A DNA stretch of 64,000 nucleotides. Source: Serratia sp. FDAARGOS_506. Its GTDB lineage: Bacteria; Pseudomonadota; Gammaproteobacteria; Enterobacterales; Enterobacteriaceae. Numbering within the stretch: position 1 is the first letter of the stretch; each line of letters starts with the position of its first letter. The position numbers were made by a program, and so were the translations under genes. Shown here piece by piece: positions 52,490-60,311 of the stretch. Where the stretch lies: the NCBI RefSeq assembly GCF_003812745.1, contig NZ_CP033831.1:3038001-3102000 (forward strand). The letters run 5' to 3'. A model generated the notes under the pieces. The model was not told where the DNA came from. It saw only the letters and a program-made list of their open reading frames with translations, and searched no databases.

Positions 52490-53095
52490 TTACTCTTTCA
52501 CCCAGCCGCGTCGGATGGCGAAGGCGAACAGGAAACGATACAGGCGCGACAGCTTGTCGGCGATGACATCGCCGAACAGATTCCACACCAGCTGGGCGAA
52601 CAGGCAGCCGACCAGGCCGAGCAGGAAACCGCCGACCATATCCAGCGGCCAGTGCACGCCGAGATAAACGCGTGACCAGGCGATGCCGACGGCGACGATC
52701 ATCAGCAGCACGCCGGACCAGACCCGGTGCCAGAACAGGAACGCCAGCGCAAAGGTAAAGATGGCGGTGCCGTGATCGCTCGGGAACGAGCTGTCCGGCG
52801 CATGTGCCAGGAAGGTATAGCCGACACCGGCGACGAATGGGCGCTCATGCGGCAGCAGTGCGCCGATGGCGGCGGCGGCGAGCATGGCGAACAGCAGCGC
52901 GATAGTGGTTTTTGCTACCACCTGGCGTTGCGAAACCAGCTGGCTTTGCGGCCCCCACAGCCACAGGCCGACGATCAGTAGCGGCACGATGATGATAAGA
53001 TCGCGCGCCAAAAAGGTGGCGAAATCGATCATCCACTCGGGAGACGCCGGGGTCGCATTGATCCAGGCGAAAAGAAAATGGTTCAACTGTTCCAT
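52490..53095 (-). CDS. ybjG: undecaprenyl-diphosphatase-like PAP2 protein (YbjG/BcrC type)
   Basis: Removes a phosphate from undecaprenyl diphosphate on the periplasmic side, recycling the lipid carrier. The 201-residue protein has about six helices and the PAP2 signatures LLPHERPF, SFPSDHGTAIF and SRVYLGVHWPLDMVGG with the catalytic histidines. This PSDHG version is typical of YbjG/BcrC. ATG 53095 follows GAGG at fair spacing; it begins 5 bases after the upstream PAP2 gene, so the two are one operon. In E. coli and Salmonella ybjG (mig-13) is known to be PmrA-controlled. Confidence 0.85.
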   Translation of the reverse strand: MEQLNHFLFAWINATPASPEWMIDFATFLARDLIIIVPLLIVGLWLWGPQSQLVSQRQVVAKTTIALLFAMLAAAAIGALLPHERPFVAGVGYTFLAHAPDSSFPSDHGTAIFTFALAFLFWHRVWSGVLLMIVAVGIAWSRVYLGVHWPLDMVGGFLLGLVGCLFAQLVWNLFGDVIADKLSRLYRFLFAFAIRRGWVKE

Positions 53096-53100
53096 AACCG

Positions 53101-53835
53101 TTACCTCGTCTTGCGGCGCCAATAGCCGCTAACCGTCCAATAAATAGCCAACTGGCTTAACCAAACCCACCAACCTGCCCACAGGTTATGGGTAAGAAAA
53201 TGTGCGCCGCGCATGATTTGGCCAAAGCCCATCAGCATGCCGAGCGCAATGCCGCCGCACCAGCACCACCAGGCCAGGCGCGGACGCTGCGGATAAAACA
53301 GGAAAAACAACGCCATGACCGCGAAACCGCTCGAGGCGTGCCCGCCGGGGAAGCAGCGGCCGGGGCCCGGCTGTGCCGGTACCGCGCCGAACAGCGGGAA
53401 GGACATCGCCTTGCCGCCGTACTCGATCAGATCCCACGGGCAGGAGTGAGCGCTGGTGGCTTTGAGAATGCCCACCACCAACGGGCCGATACCGATCAAC
53501 AGCATGGTCACGATCAGGCGCGCGTTGCGGCGATAGATACCCCAAAACAACGTTAGCACCGCCCCAACGATCACTATTTGCTTCAGCAGGCGGTGGTTGA
53601 TCAGATCCAGCCAATAATTGTTTTGCCACGGGAAATGCCCGCTGGCGGGATCGTACCAATAGTTGCTGATCGCCCAGTCCAGCTGTTCGTTGCGGGAGAG
53701 CCACAGGAACAGCAGGCCGCTGATCAGCAGGCCAAAAACCTGCCAACGGTAAAAGGATGTCGGCAGGGAGTAAAGGGCGGTTGTCTTAATTTGCGGTGCC
53801 GTTGAGGATTGATTTAATGATGATTCTGGATTCAC
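53101..53835 (-). CDS. PAP2-family membrane phosphatase
   Basis: A 244-residue PAP2 protein with a 30-residue hydrophilic N-terminus and about five to six helices. Motifs: LKATSAHSCPWDLIEYGG, RCFPGGHASSGFAVMALFF (phosphatase motif 2) and MRGAHFLTHNLWAG (motif 3, catalytic His). The CPWD version occurs in PAP2 proteins acting on lipid A or related lipids; substrate is not determinable here. The likely start is GTG 53835. First gene of the two-gene PAP2 operon, downstream of a PmrA-like box. Confidence 0.82.
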   Translation of the reverse strand: MNPESSLNQSSTAPQIKTTALYSLPTSFYRWQVFGLLISGLLFLWLSRNEQLDWAISNYWYDPASGHFPWQNNYWLDLINHRLLKQIVIVGAVLTLFWGIYRRNARLIVTMLLIGIGPLVVGILKATSAHSCPWDLIEYGGKAMSFPLFGAVPAQPGPGRCFPGGHASSGFAVMALFFLFYPQRPRLAWWCWCGGIALGMLMGFGQIMRGAHFLTHNLWAGWWVWLSQLAIYWTVSGYWRRKTR

Positions 53836-53883
53836 GCGCAGGCTCGGTGACAGGATTGAATAACGCCACTGTAATAATTCTGT

Positions 53884-53900
53884 CTTAAGAAAACCTTAGT
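53884..53900. promoter_or_regulatory. PmrA-like box
   Basis: CTTAAG-AAAAC-CTTAGT: two CTTAAG/T hexamers in direct repeat separated by 5 bases, matching the PmrA (BasR) box YTTAAK-N5-YTTAAK in 11 of 12 positions. It is 49 bases before the PAP2 operon start and 82 bases before the divergent nucleosidase-like gene. Confidence 0.6.
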
Positions 53901-53982
53901 CCGCCGGTGAGAAAACCCTATCCGACGCCATCGCCTTCGGCTAAGGTAATCGTTTGCTTTTTTTCTGGATGAGAGTGTGGCG

Positions 53983-54828
53983 ATGAAGAATAAAGCGCGT
54001 GTCTTATTGTTGGCGGCCGCCGGTGCGGCCTTTTCTCCGCTGAGCTTTGGCCAGGCTGCTGCCGCTGGACCAATCGTGGTGCAGGGCGCCATGCCGGTGG
54101 AGGCGGAACGTTTCGCCCAGCGCTTGGAGAATCCGCGCGAGGAGCAGATCGGCGGCTGGCGATTTTGGCACGGCACCGTAGACGGCTACCCGGTGGTGGT
54201 GTCGGAGACGCTGAAGGGCATGTCCAACGCCGCGGCGGCCACGGCGATCGCCGCTACGCAGTTTCACCCGGTGGCGATCATCAACCAGGGCACCGCCGGC
54301 GGCCATGATCCGGCACTGAAAGTATATGACATCGTGCTGGGTAAATATTCGGTCAATCTCGGGGCGTTCAAAACGCCGGCCAAGGCGTTGGGGGAAGGCA
54401 GCGACTCGCGGCAGTGGCAGCCGATGGATCTGTTGGCTTCCAAGGGCAGCGCCGGCGAGGACAAAAAGGCGCACAGCCTGCGCCAGTTTCCCGCCGACCC
54501 CAAACTGTTGGCGATTGCGCAAAGCGTTAAGAGCGATTACCGACAGGGCAAGGTAGTGGAAGGGGTGATCGGCTCGGCGGACGTTTGGAACAGCGAGTTG
54601 GATCGCATTCGCTATTTCCACGACAGCTATCGAACTTCGGTCGAAGAAATGGAGACCGCCTCCGCTGCGCAGATCGCCGCCGAATTCAAGGTGCCGTTCG
54701 TCGGCATTCGCGTGTTGTCCAACAACATCACCAATCAAGGCAAATACGATCCGCAAACCGGGCTGGCATGCCAGGATTATGTCTATCAGGTGGTGAAGGC
54801 CTATGTCGCCAGCCTGAAGAAACACTGA
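53983..54828 (+). CDS. exported phosphorylase/nucleosidase-superfamily protein (MTA/SAH nucleosidase-like)
   Basis: A 281-residue protein with a signal peptide (MKNKARVLLLAAAGAAFSPLSFG, cleavage near QAAA) and a purine nucleoside phosphorylase/Pfs-type domain: PIVVQGAMPVEAERFAQRL, TVDGYPVVVSETLKGMSNAAAATAIA, NQGTAGGHDPALKVYDIVLG, and EMETASAAQIAAEFKVPFVGIRVLSNN, with the catalytic Met-Glu and the following substrate-Asp region. Cytosolic Pfs enzymes act on 5-methylthioadenosine and S-adenosylhomocysteine; an exported relative would act on periplasmic nucleosides. GAGAG 8 bases upstream selects ATG 53983. Confidence 0.82.
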   Translation: MKNKARVLLLAAAGAAFSPLSFGQAAAAGPIVVQGAMPVEAERFAQRLENPREEQIGGWRFWHGTVDGYPVVVSETLKGMSNAAAATAIAATQFHPVAIINQGTAGGHDPALKVYDIVLGKYSVNLGAFKTPAKALGEGSDSRQWQPMDLLASKGSAGEDKKAHSLRQFPADPKLLAIAQSVKSDYRQGKVVEGVIGSADVWNSELDRIRYFHDSYRTSVEEMETASAAQIAAEFKVPFVGIRVLSNNITNQGKYDPQTGLACQDYVYQVVKAYVASLKKH

Positions 54829-54968
54829 GCTATTGCTCCGGCTAATTGACAATATTAGGCGATTGTCACTATTGAACACCTATTGTAAAGAAGATTAAAC
54901 CTGTGGCGAGCTTGGCTGTAGTGTATTAGTTTATAGGCGGATTATTTGACAACGTGTAGGGATAAAAC

Positions 54969-55481
54969 ATGAACAAGGCATCCGTTGTATTTTCCGGCCT
55001 GCTGATGGCCGTTTCCGCCAGCGCCATGGCGGCTACCTCTGGTGATGACGCGGATATCAGCAAACAGCCGCTGGAAAAGGTCGCGCCTTACCCGAAAGCT
55101 GAGAAGGGCATGAACCGCCAGGTGATTTACCTGCCGAAGCAAGAACATGAAGAGAACTACAAGGTGGAGCTGCTGATCGGCAAGGTGCTGGAAGTGGACT
55201 GCAACCGCCATATGATCGGCGGTACGCTGGAGACTAAAACCCTCTCCGGCTGGGGCTATGACTACCTGGTGCTGGAGAAGCTGTCCGATCCGGCCTCCAC
55301 GCTGATGGGCTGCCCGGACAACACCAAGACCAAGCAATTCATCGCCGCCAACCTGGGTGATGCTGCGATGCAGCGCTACAACAGCCGCCTGCCGATCGTG
55401 GTATACGCGCCGAAAGACGCGGAAGTGAAATACCGCATCTGGAAAGCCGAAGACACCGTAAGCCAGGCCGAACAGAAGTAA
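54969..55481 (+). CDS. eco: ecotin, periplasmic serine protease inhibitor
   Basis: A 170-residue periplasmic inhibitor that blocks trypsin-fold proteases, probably protecting against host enzymes. The signal peptide ends AMA; the mature part has [26 protein letters not shown]-type ([12 protein letters not shown]) and the reactive loop STLMGCPDN, in which the P1 residue is Met as in E. coli; the two cysteines form the loop disulfide. Ends [23 protein letters not shown] 54969 follows TAGGGATAAAAC. A stretch of about 140 AT-rich bases before it holds the promoter. Confidence 0.96.
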   Translation: MNKASVVFSGLLMAVSASAMAATSGDDADISKQPLEKVAPYPKAEKGMNRQVIYLPKQEHEENYKVELLIGKVLEVDCNRHMIGGTLETKTLSGWGYDYLVLEKLSDPASTLMGCPDNTKTKQFIAANLGDAAMQRYNSRLPIVVYAPKDAEVKYRIWKAEDTVSQAEQK

Positions 55482-55536
55482 TCGCCGCCTGACGCCACTC
55501 CGCTTGCCCTGCGCGGCAGGCGGAGACTTCTCCCCG

Positions 55537-56442
55537 TTACGCTTTCTTTTCGCCCACCAACACCGCCCGTTCGGTTTCTTCCCCCATGGCGATCAGCCAA
55601 TCCAACACCGTTGAGAATATCGCATCCTCCTGGCCGTCGGCCTGGGTCATCAGCACGTAATCCGTCCCGTCAGGCGCAAAGCCATATGGCGCCACCAGCG
55701 CGCCGTTGACGATATCATCCGCCACCAGCGCCAACGGGCCGATGCCGATACCGGCACCGGCGACCGCCGCCTGCAGGCTAAGATAGAAATGTTCGAAACG
55801 CAGCTCGTTGCCCGGCCGGATCTCGATGCCGCTGTGGGCGCACCAGTCGCGCCAGGCGTGCGGGCGCGTCTCGGTGTGGAGCAGGGTGCCGCGCAGTTCA
55901 CGCCCCGCCGTGGCATGCTCCCGACGGCATACCGGGCCGACCCGTTCTTTGAGGAACGGGCGGGCGACCACGTCGTCGGCGATCGGGAAATCGTTGCGGC
56001 GAATCGCCAGATCGATGCCTTCACGCGAGAAGGCGACGGCGCCGCCGGCGGAGACCAGCTGCAGATCGCGTTCTTTCCCCACCGCCTGCTGCAAACCGGC
56101 CAGACGCGGGATCAGCCAGCGGATCAGAAAGGTCGGCTCGCAGGAGATCACCAACGGGCGATTCTGATGATGCCGACAGGCGCGGTCGATCGCCGACTGC
56201 AGGTTGTCCAGCCCCCGGCCGATCTCGCTCGCCAGCTCTTGCGCCTGCGGCGTCGGATGCACCATGCGGCTGGTGCGTTGAAACAGCGCGAATCCCAGGG
56301 CCTGCTCGAATTCGCGCACCGCGCGGCTGACGGCGCCGTCGGTGACGTTGAGAGATTTGGCGGCTTTCGACACGCTGCCGTACCGCACCGTAGCTTCGAA
56401 AGCCCGCAATACCGCCAGGTTAGGCAATCTTCGTTGACGCAC
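55537..56442 (-). CDS. LysR-family regulator (GcvA-like)
   Basis: A 301-residue regulator: N-terminal helix-turn-helix with RRLPNLAVLRAFEATVRYGSVSKAAKSLNVTDGAVSRAVREFEQALGF, characteristic of the GcvA branch, and a C-terminal ligand domain. GTG 56442 was chosen because AAGGGGGG precedes it at correct spacing; a TTG 30 bases upstream is an alternative. It is divergent from the kinase/PdxA2/TIM-barrel operon over 112 bases and almost certainly regulates it. Inducer likely the sugar acid or threonate-like substrate. Confidence 0.87.
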   Translation of the reverse strand: MRQRRLPNLAVLRAFEATVRYGSVSKAAKSLNVTDGAVSRAVREFEQALGFALFQRTSRMVHPTPQAQELASEIGRGLDNLQSAIDRACRHHQNRPLVISCEPTFLIRWLIPRLAGLQQAVGKERDLQLVSAGGAVAFSREGIDLAIRRNDFPIADDVVARPFLKERVGPVCRREHATAGRELRGTLLHTETRPHAWRDWCAHSGIEIRPGNELRFEHFYLSLQAAVAGAGIGIGPLALVADDIVNGALVAPYGFAPDGTDYVLMTQADGQEDAIFSTVLDWLIAMGEETERAVLVGEKKA

Positions 56443-56554
56443 TGCGCCCCCCTTTGATTGAGTTTTTGTCAATCATCGATACTACGCAAATCGTTTTTTA
56501 TTGCCAGCCAAATCCGCCAAAGTGTGCATCACTTTCCACTTACGGGTAACTGCG

Positions 56555-57670
56555 ATGATTGCCATTCTCGCCGATGATCTTACCAGCGCGCTCGACGGCG
56601 CGGCCCCGTTCGCCGCACGCGGACTGAATGCCTGCGTCATGCTACGCCTGCCCGATGCCGCGTTGCAGGGCGCTGAGATCGTCGCCTTCGATTTAGATTC
56701 CCGCTTCGTTTCGCCGGAGCAGGCGGAGCGGCGTTTTCGCCATGCCGCCGCCTGCGTGAAACCGGCGCGCCTCATCTACAAAACGGTGGATTCCACGCTG
56801 CGTGGCAATCCGGGGCCGGAAACGCGCGGGGCGCTGACGGGCAGCGGACGCCGCCTCGCTATCGTCGCGCCGGCCTTCCCGGATGCCGGCCGCACCACGG
56901 TGGACGGCCGGCAATACGTCGACGGCGTTCCGCTGGAACAGACCGCCTTTGCGCGGGATCCGAAGAACCCGATCGTCACCGGCTACGTCATGGAGCGTAT
57001 GGCGGGGTTGGAATCGACGCGCTTTCAGGTATTCGACGCCGCAGACAACGGCGAGCTGGATGAGCTCGTGGGGCGGATCGGCATTGCCGAACCGGTGGTG
57101 TGGGTGGGATCGCCGGGCCTGGCGGCGGCGCTGGCGCGTGCGTTGTCTCCTGAGGAGAACACACCGCCCGTTCAACCGCCGCTGCGAGCCCGCAAGGTGC
57201 TGGTGGTGACTGGCAGCCTGCATCCGGCGAATGTCGTTCAACTGGCAAGCCTGCAGCAGGCGGGCGCCGTACTTATCACGCTGCTTGAAGCGGCCTCACC
57301 CGAGGCGGTAGCGCAAGAGGTGCGAGCGGCGTTTGCATGCGCCGATGTCGTTTGCCTGATGTCGCCTCGGGCGCGAGCGGCCGCGCCGGATCACGCCGCT
57401 GCGCTGGGCGCGGTCGTTGGCCGTTGCGCGGAGGCCTTTGACGGGCTGGTGGCGACCGGCGGCGATACCGCGCGGCGTATCGTCGACGCCATGGCGGCCG
57501 GCTCACTGACGCTGTTCGGCGAGGTGGAACCCGGCGTGCCTTTCGGGTTGTTAAATCTGCCGGGCCGCAGGCTGCCGTTCGCCACCAAGGCGGGCGGTTT
57601 CGGCCGGGCCGGTACGTTGTTGAACTGCGTAACCCGGTTGCGCGCTGACCGAGAAGGAGAAGAACGATGA
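56555..57670 (+). CDS. dtnK: four-carbon acid sugar kinase (DUF1537 family, DtnK/OtnK-like)
   Basis: Phosphorylates a four-carbon sugar acid. A 371-residue two-domain protein: the N-terminal domain starts MIAILADDLTSALDGAAPFAARG (the substrate-binding DDLT motif) and includes YKTVDSTLRGNPG and FPDAGRTTVDGRQYVDG; the C-terminal domain carries the nucleotide-binding FDGLVATGGDTARRIVDAM and ends with a TKAGGFG loop. Length is a little below the usual 410-420. Partner PdxA2-like gene overlaps (ATGA), as in D-threonate or erythronate pathways, so the product is probably D-threonate 4-phosphate or an isomer. Confidence 0.87.
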   Translation: MIAILADDLTSALDGAAPFAARGLNACVMLRLPDAALQGAEIVAFDLDSRFVSPEQAERRFRHAAACVKPARLIYKTVDSTLRGNPGPETRGALTGSGRRLAIVAPAFPDAGRTTVDGRQYVDGVPLEQTAFARDPKNPIVTGYVMERMAGLESTRFQVFDAADNGELDELVGRIGIAEPVVWVGSPGLAAALARALSPEENTPPVQPPLRARKVLVVTGSLHPANVVQLASLQQAGAVLITLLEAASPEAVAQEVRAAFACADVVCLMSPRARAAAPDHAAALGAVVGRCAEAFDGLVATGGDTARRIVDAMAAGSLTLFGEVEPGVPFGLLNLPGRRLPFATKAGGFGRAGTLLNCVTRLRADREGEER

Positions 57671-58668
57671 CCCTTTCCACCTTGCCGCTGGCGATAACCA
57701 TGGGCGATCCCGCCGGCATCGGGCCGGAGATCATCGCCAAACTGGCGGCCACAGAGCGGTTGAGCACGCCTTATGTGGTGATTGGCGATGCCGGTGCCCT
57801 GGCGCGTGCGGCGGCCTGTCAGGGGCTGACGCTGCACATCCGCGAGCTGCCCGCCTCGCTGGTGGGATGGGACGACGGCTGGCGGCGGGGGGAGACCGCT
57901 GTCTATTCCGCCGGCGTTGCGCTGCCGGCGGACTTGCCCCTCGGCAGGCTCGATAAGCGCGCGGGCGCGGCGTCTTATGCCTGGGTGGTTGCCGCCATCG
58001 ATTTGGCGCTGGCGGGGCGCATCGCCGGCATCGTCACCGCGCCGCTGAACAAGGAGGCGATGCGCCTGGCGGGGATCGATTATCCGGGGCACACCGAGAT
58101 CCTGGCGGCGCGCTCGGGCACCCAGGACTTCGCCATGATGCTGGCCAACGACGAGCTGCGAGTGATCCTGGTTTCCATTCACGTTTCGCTGCGGGACGCC
58201 ATCGACGCGGCGACCGTGGAAAACGAGCTGCGTGCGATTCATCTGGCGCAAACGGCCTGTCGGGCGCTGGGCATAGCGAAACCGCGCATTGCGGTGGCCG
58301 GCCTGAATCCGCACGCCGGGGAGAATGGCCTGTTCGGCCGCGAAGATCTTGACGTCATCGTGCCCGCCATCGCCCTGGCGCGGGAACAGGGGTTGGACGT
58401 CAGCGGCCCCTGGCCCGGCGATACCGTTTTCATGCGCGCCCGGCGCGGGGAGTTCGACATTGTGGTCGCCCAATATCACGACCAGGGCCTGATCCCGGTG
58501 AAATATCTCGGGGTGGATCACGGCGTTAACGTCACCGTCGGCCTGCCGTTTATCCGCACCTCGGTCGACCACGGTACGGCGTTCGATATCGCGGGCAGCG
58601 GACGGGCGGAACACGCCAGCCTGCTTTACGCCTTCCGGCAGGCGGAAAAAATGTTGCGCGCCCAATAA
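57667..58668 (+). CDS. pdxA2: PdxA2-like 4-phospho-threonate/erythronate dehydrogenase
   Basis: NAD-dependent oxidative decarboxylase. The 333-residue protein has the PdxA layout: ITMGDPAGIGPEI at the N-terminus, IVTAPLNKEAM, GHTEILAARSG with metal-ligand His, VAGLNPHAGENGLFG, and the second His set YHDQGLIPVKYLG. PdxA2 proteins convert D-threonate 4-phosphate to dihydroxyacetone phosphate and CO2, and here the preceding kinase and following TIM-barrel gene support a catabolic role rather than pyridoxine synthesis. Confidence 0.9.
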   Translation: MTLSTLPLAITMGDPAGIGPEIIAKLAATERLSTPYVVIGDAGALARAAACQGLTLHIRELPASLVGWDDGWRRGETAVYSAGVALPADLPLGRLDKRAGAASYAWVVAAIDLALAGRIAGIVTAPLNKEAMRLAGIDYPGHTEILAARSGTQDFAMMLANDELRVILVSIHVSLRDAIDAATVENELRAIHLAQTACRALGIAKPRIAVAGLNPHAGENGLFGREDLDVIVPAIALAREQGLDVSGPWPGDTVFMRARRGEFDIVVAQYHDQGLIPVKYLGVDHGVNVTVGLPFIRTSVDHGTAFDIAGSGRAEHASLLYAFRQAEKMLRAQ

Positions 58669-58700
58669 CTCATATCACCTGAAGACAATAAGGAAACACC

Positions 58701-59393
58701 ATGCACACACCCGAGTTTATTTTCATGCTGACGCGCAACGACAGCACGGTGCCCGATGCGCAAGCGCGGCTACCAGAAGTGCTGGCTGCCGGCGTGAAGC
58801 ATATCGGCTTTAAGGATATCGGCCTGCCGCTGGATCAACTCAAACAGTTGGCGCAGGCGATCCACGCCGGCGGCGCCACCGCTTATCTGGAAGTGGTCAG
58901 CCTGGATGAGGAAAGCGAGATGAATTCGGCGCGCGCGGCGCTGGCGTTGGGCGTTGATGTATTGATGGGGGGAACGCGGCCGGAAAGCGTACTGCCGATC
59001 ATTCGTCAGTCTGGCCTGCGCTACTATCCATTTGCCGGTCGCATCAGCGGCCACCCCAGCGTGCTGGAAGGTGACATTGACGATATTGTCGCCAGCGCCC
59101 GCCAGCGCGCCGCTTTACCGGGCGTGACAGGGCTGGATCTGCTGGCCTACCGCTTTGCCGGCGACGTGCCGACGTTGATTCGGCGGGTGTGCGATGCGGT
59201 CGACAAACCGGTTTATATCGCCGGGTCTATCGACCGCGAAGATCGTATCGCCGCCGTGGTGACGGGCAATGCGGTCGGTTTCACCGTCGGTACCGCGGCG
59301 CTGGACGGCGTGTTTCTCACCGATAAGCCGGGGCTGACGGCGCAAGTCAACGCCGTGAAATGCCTGATTGGCAATGTGATCCGCAAACTGTAA
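58701..59393 (+). CDS. uncharacterised TIM-barrel protein of the kinase/PdxA2 operon
   Basis: A 230-residue soluble protein with a ribulose-phosphate-binding type barrel. Seen are KHIGFKDIGL near residue 34, AYLEVVSLD near 61, VDVLMGGT near 89, YYPFAGRISGHP near 113, LDLLAYRF, and the C-terminal phosphate-binding strands PVYIAGSIDREDRI and GFTVGTAALDGVFL. No named enzyme family is recognised with confidence. It begins 32 bases after PdxA2, so it probably handles the sugar acid or the triose phosphate formed. No transporter gene follows in the window. AAGGAAAC precedes the ATG. Confidence 0.8.
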   Translation: MHTPEFIFMLTRNDSTVPDAQARLPEVLAAGVKHIGFKDIGLPLDQLKQLAQAIHAGGATAYLEVVSLDEESEMNSARAALALGVDVLMGGTRPESVLPIIRQSGLRYYPFAGRISGHPSVLEGDIDDIVASARQRAALPGVTGLDLLAYRFAGDVPTLIRRVCDAVDKPVYIAGSIDREDRIAAVVTGNAVGFTVGTAALDGVFLTDKPGLTAQVNAVKCLIGNVIRKL

Positions 59394-59575
59394 CGCGTCT
59401 CCATTCGGTTCTTTCCACGGCGATGGGGCGGTTATCTCATTCGCTGAATCATTAATTTGCATGGCTTCTCTTTTTTAATGCTCTTGCGAGCAGGCACGCC
59501 CTTGGGCGCTCGCCGACGTTTACCCGGCAAAACAGCGTAATTGCCGCTAGGTTCAATATATAGAGGGAGTGAAAA

Positions 59576-59926
59576 ATGAGTAAAGGGTTAGGGAGTGCCG
59601 TTGTGGCGGTGAGCCTGTTGTTAACCGGCTGCGATACCTTCAGCCTGCTGCGCGATCAAAAGATCGCCGAGGCCTTTCACGTCGGCGCCGACAAGCGCTC
59701 GGTAAGCCGGGATTTCGGCGCGCCGATCGCCACCCGGCCGACGCTGAACGGCCAGGGCGTGTGCCACGACTATAACCACCGTTTGCCGAACGGCACCGTG
59801 ACGCCGTTCTACGTCGGCTTCAGAAACAGCGACGGCAAAGTGGTGGCCTTTGGCCCCACCACCTGCGGAGAAGCGCAGGCCAACGGCAATCTGAACAGTG
59901 ATGAACCTATCAAACAGCGGTTCTAA
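59576..59926 (+). CDS. osmE: OsmE-like outer-membrane lipoprotein
   Basis: A 116-residue lipoprotein with signal SVLLTG-type ending LLTGCDTF (lipobox Cys at residue 19), then an SmpA/OmlA-like small domain: VGADKRSVSRDFGAPIATRP, GVCHDYNHRL, FYVGFRNSDGKVVAFGPTTC. The pattern follows OsmE (G.S...V....G.P, then a YxVxxD..G.V...G..TC), an osmotically induced lipoprotein. Length matches E. coli OsmE (112). GAGGGAG precedes the ATG. It is monocistronic and followed by a very strong hairpin. Confidence 0.7.
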   Translation: MSKGLGSAVVAVSLLLTGCDTFSLLRDQKIAEAFHVGADKRSVSRDFGAPIATRPTLNGQGVCHDYNHRLPNGTVTPFYVGFRNSDGKVVAFGPTTCGEAQANGNLNSDEPIKQRF

Positions 59927-59933
59927 ACGGGCG

Positions 59934-59964
59934 TTGCTGCGCCGGCCTGGGGCCGGCGCAGCAA
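59934..59964. terminator. 14-bp perfect hairpin after the OsmE-like gene
   Basis: TTGCTGCGCCGGCC pairs perfectly with GGCCGGCGCAGCAA around a 3-base TGG loop, 8 bases after the stop. A-rich on its 3' side, T-poor, so it acts as a terminator only if U-run independent. It shares its GGCCGGCGC core with the palindromes at 46018 and 47497. Confidence 0.7.
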
Positions 59965-60218
59965 AAGCAGCCCAGCAACGTCGGGTGTGCCATTTTTCTT
60001 TTTCTCTATATCCCTTCTGATTCTCCGCCAGACTTTTATCTGAGATTTATTTTCCTATGGCGTTTGCCAGACGCCGCTGCCGAAAAACGCCACTGCATGA
60101 ATTTCCTCCACCGGGTGTTACGGTGTGAACAGCAAGACAACAAAGCAATCTTTGCTGAATTGTGCTAGTTTTTCGAACATTCACGGACATGCAGTGACCT
60201 GCAAGATAAGGATATCCA

Positions 60219-60311
60219 ATGCGTTATCGTTCGCTAAATCTCGGCGAGGTGACAAGGAAAGGGGCCGGAACGCCGCCTCAGGGAGGTGACGTTCGGGCTG
60301 GTGCCGTATGA
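60219..60311 (+). CDS. small ORF coupled to the lipase effector, possible PAAR remnant
   Basis: A 30-codon ORF beginning MRYRSLNLGEVTRKGAG after AAGATAAGGATATCCA, with AAGGA at good spacing. Its stop overlaps the lipase start (ATGA), so it is coupled to it. The opening LNLGEVTRKGAG resembles the start of PAAR proteins, which read .R.LGD.T..GG.V, and PAAR genes often precede type VI effectors, but the rest does not fit a whole PAAR domain. It could be a truncated relic, or a small regulatory ORF. Confidence 0.4.
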   Translation: MRYRSLNLGEVTRKGAGTPPQGGDVRAGAV

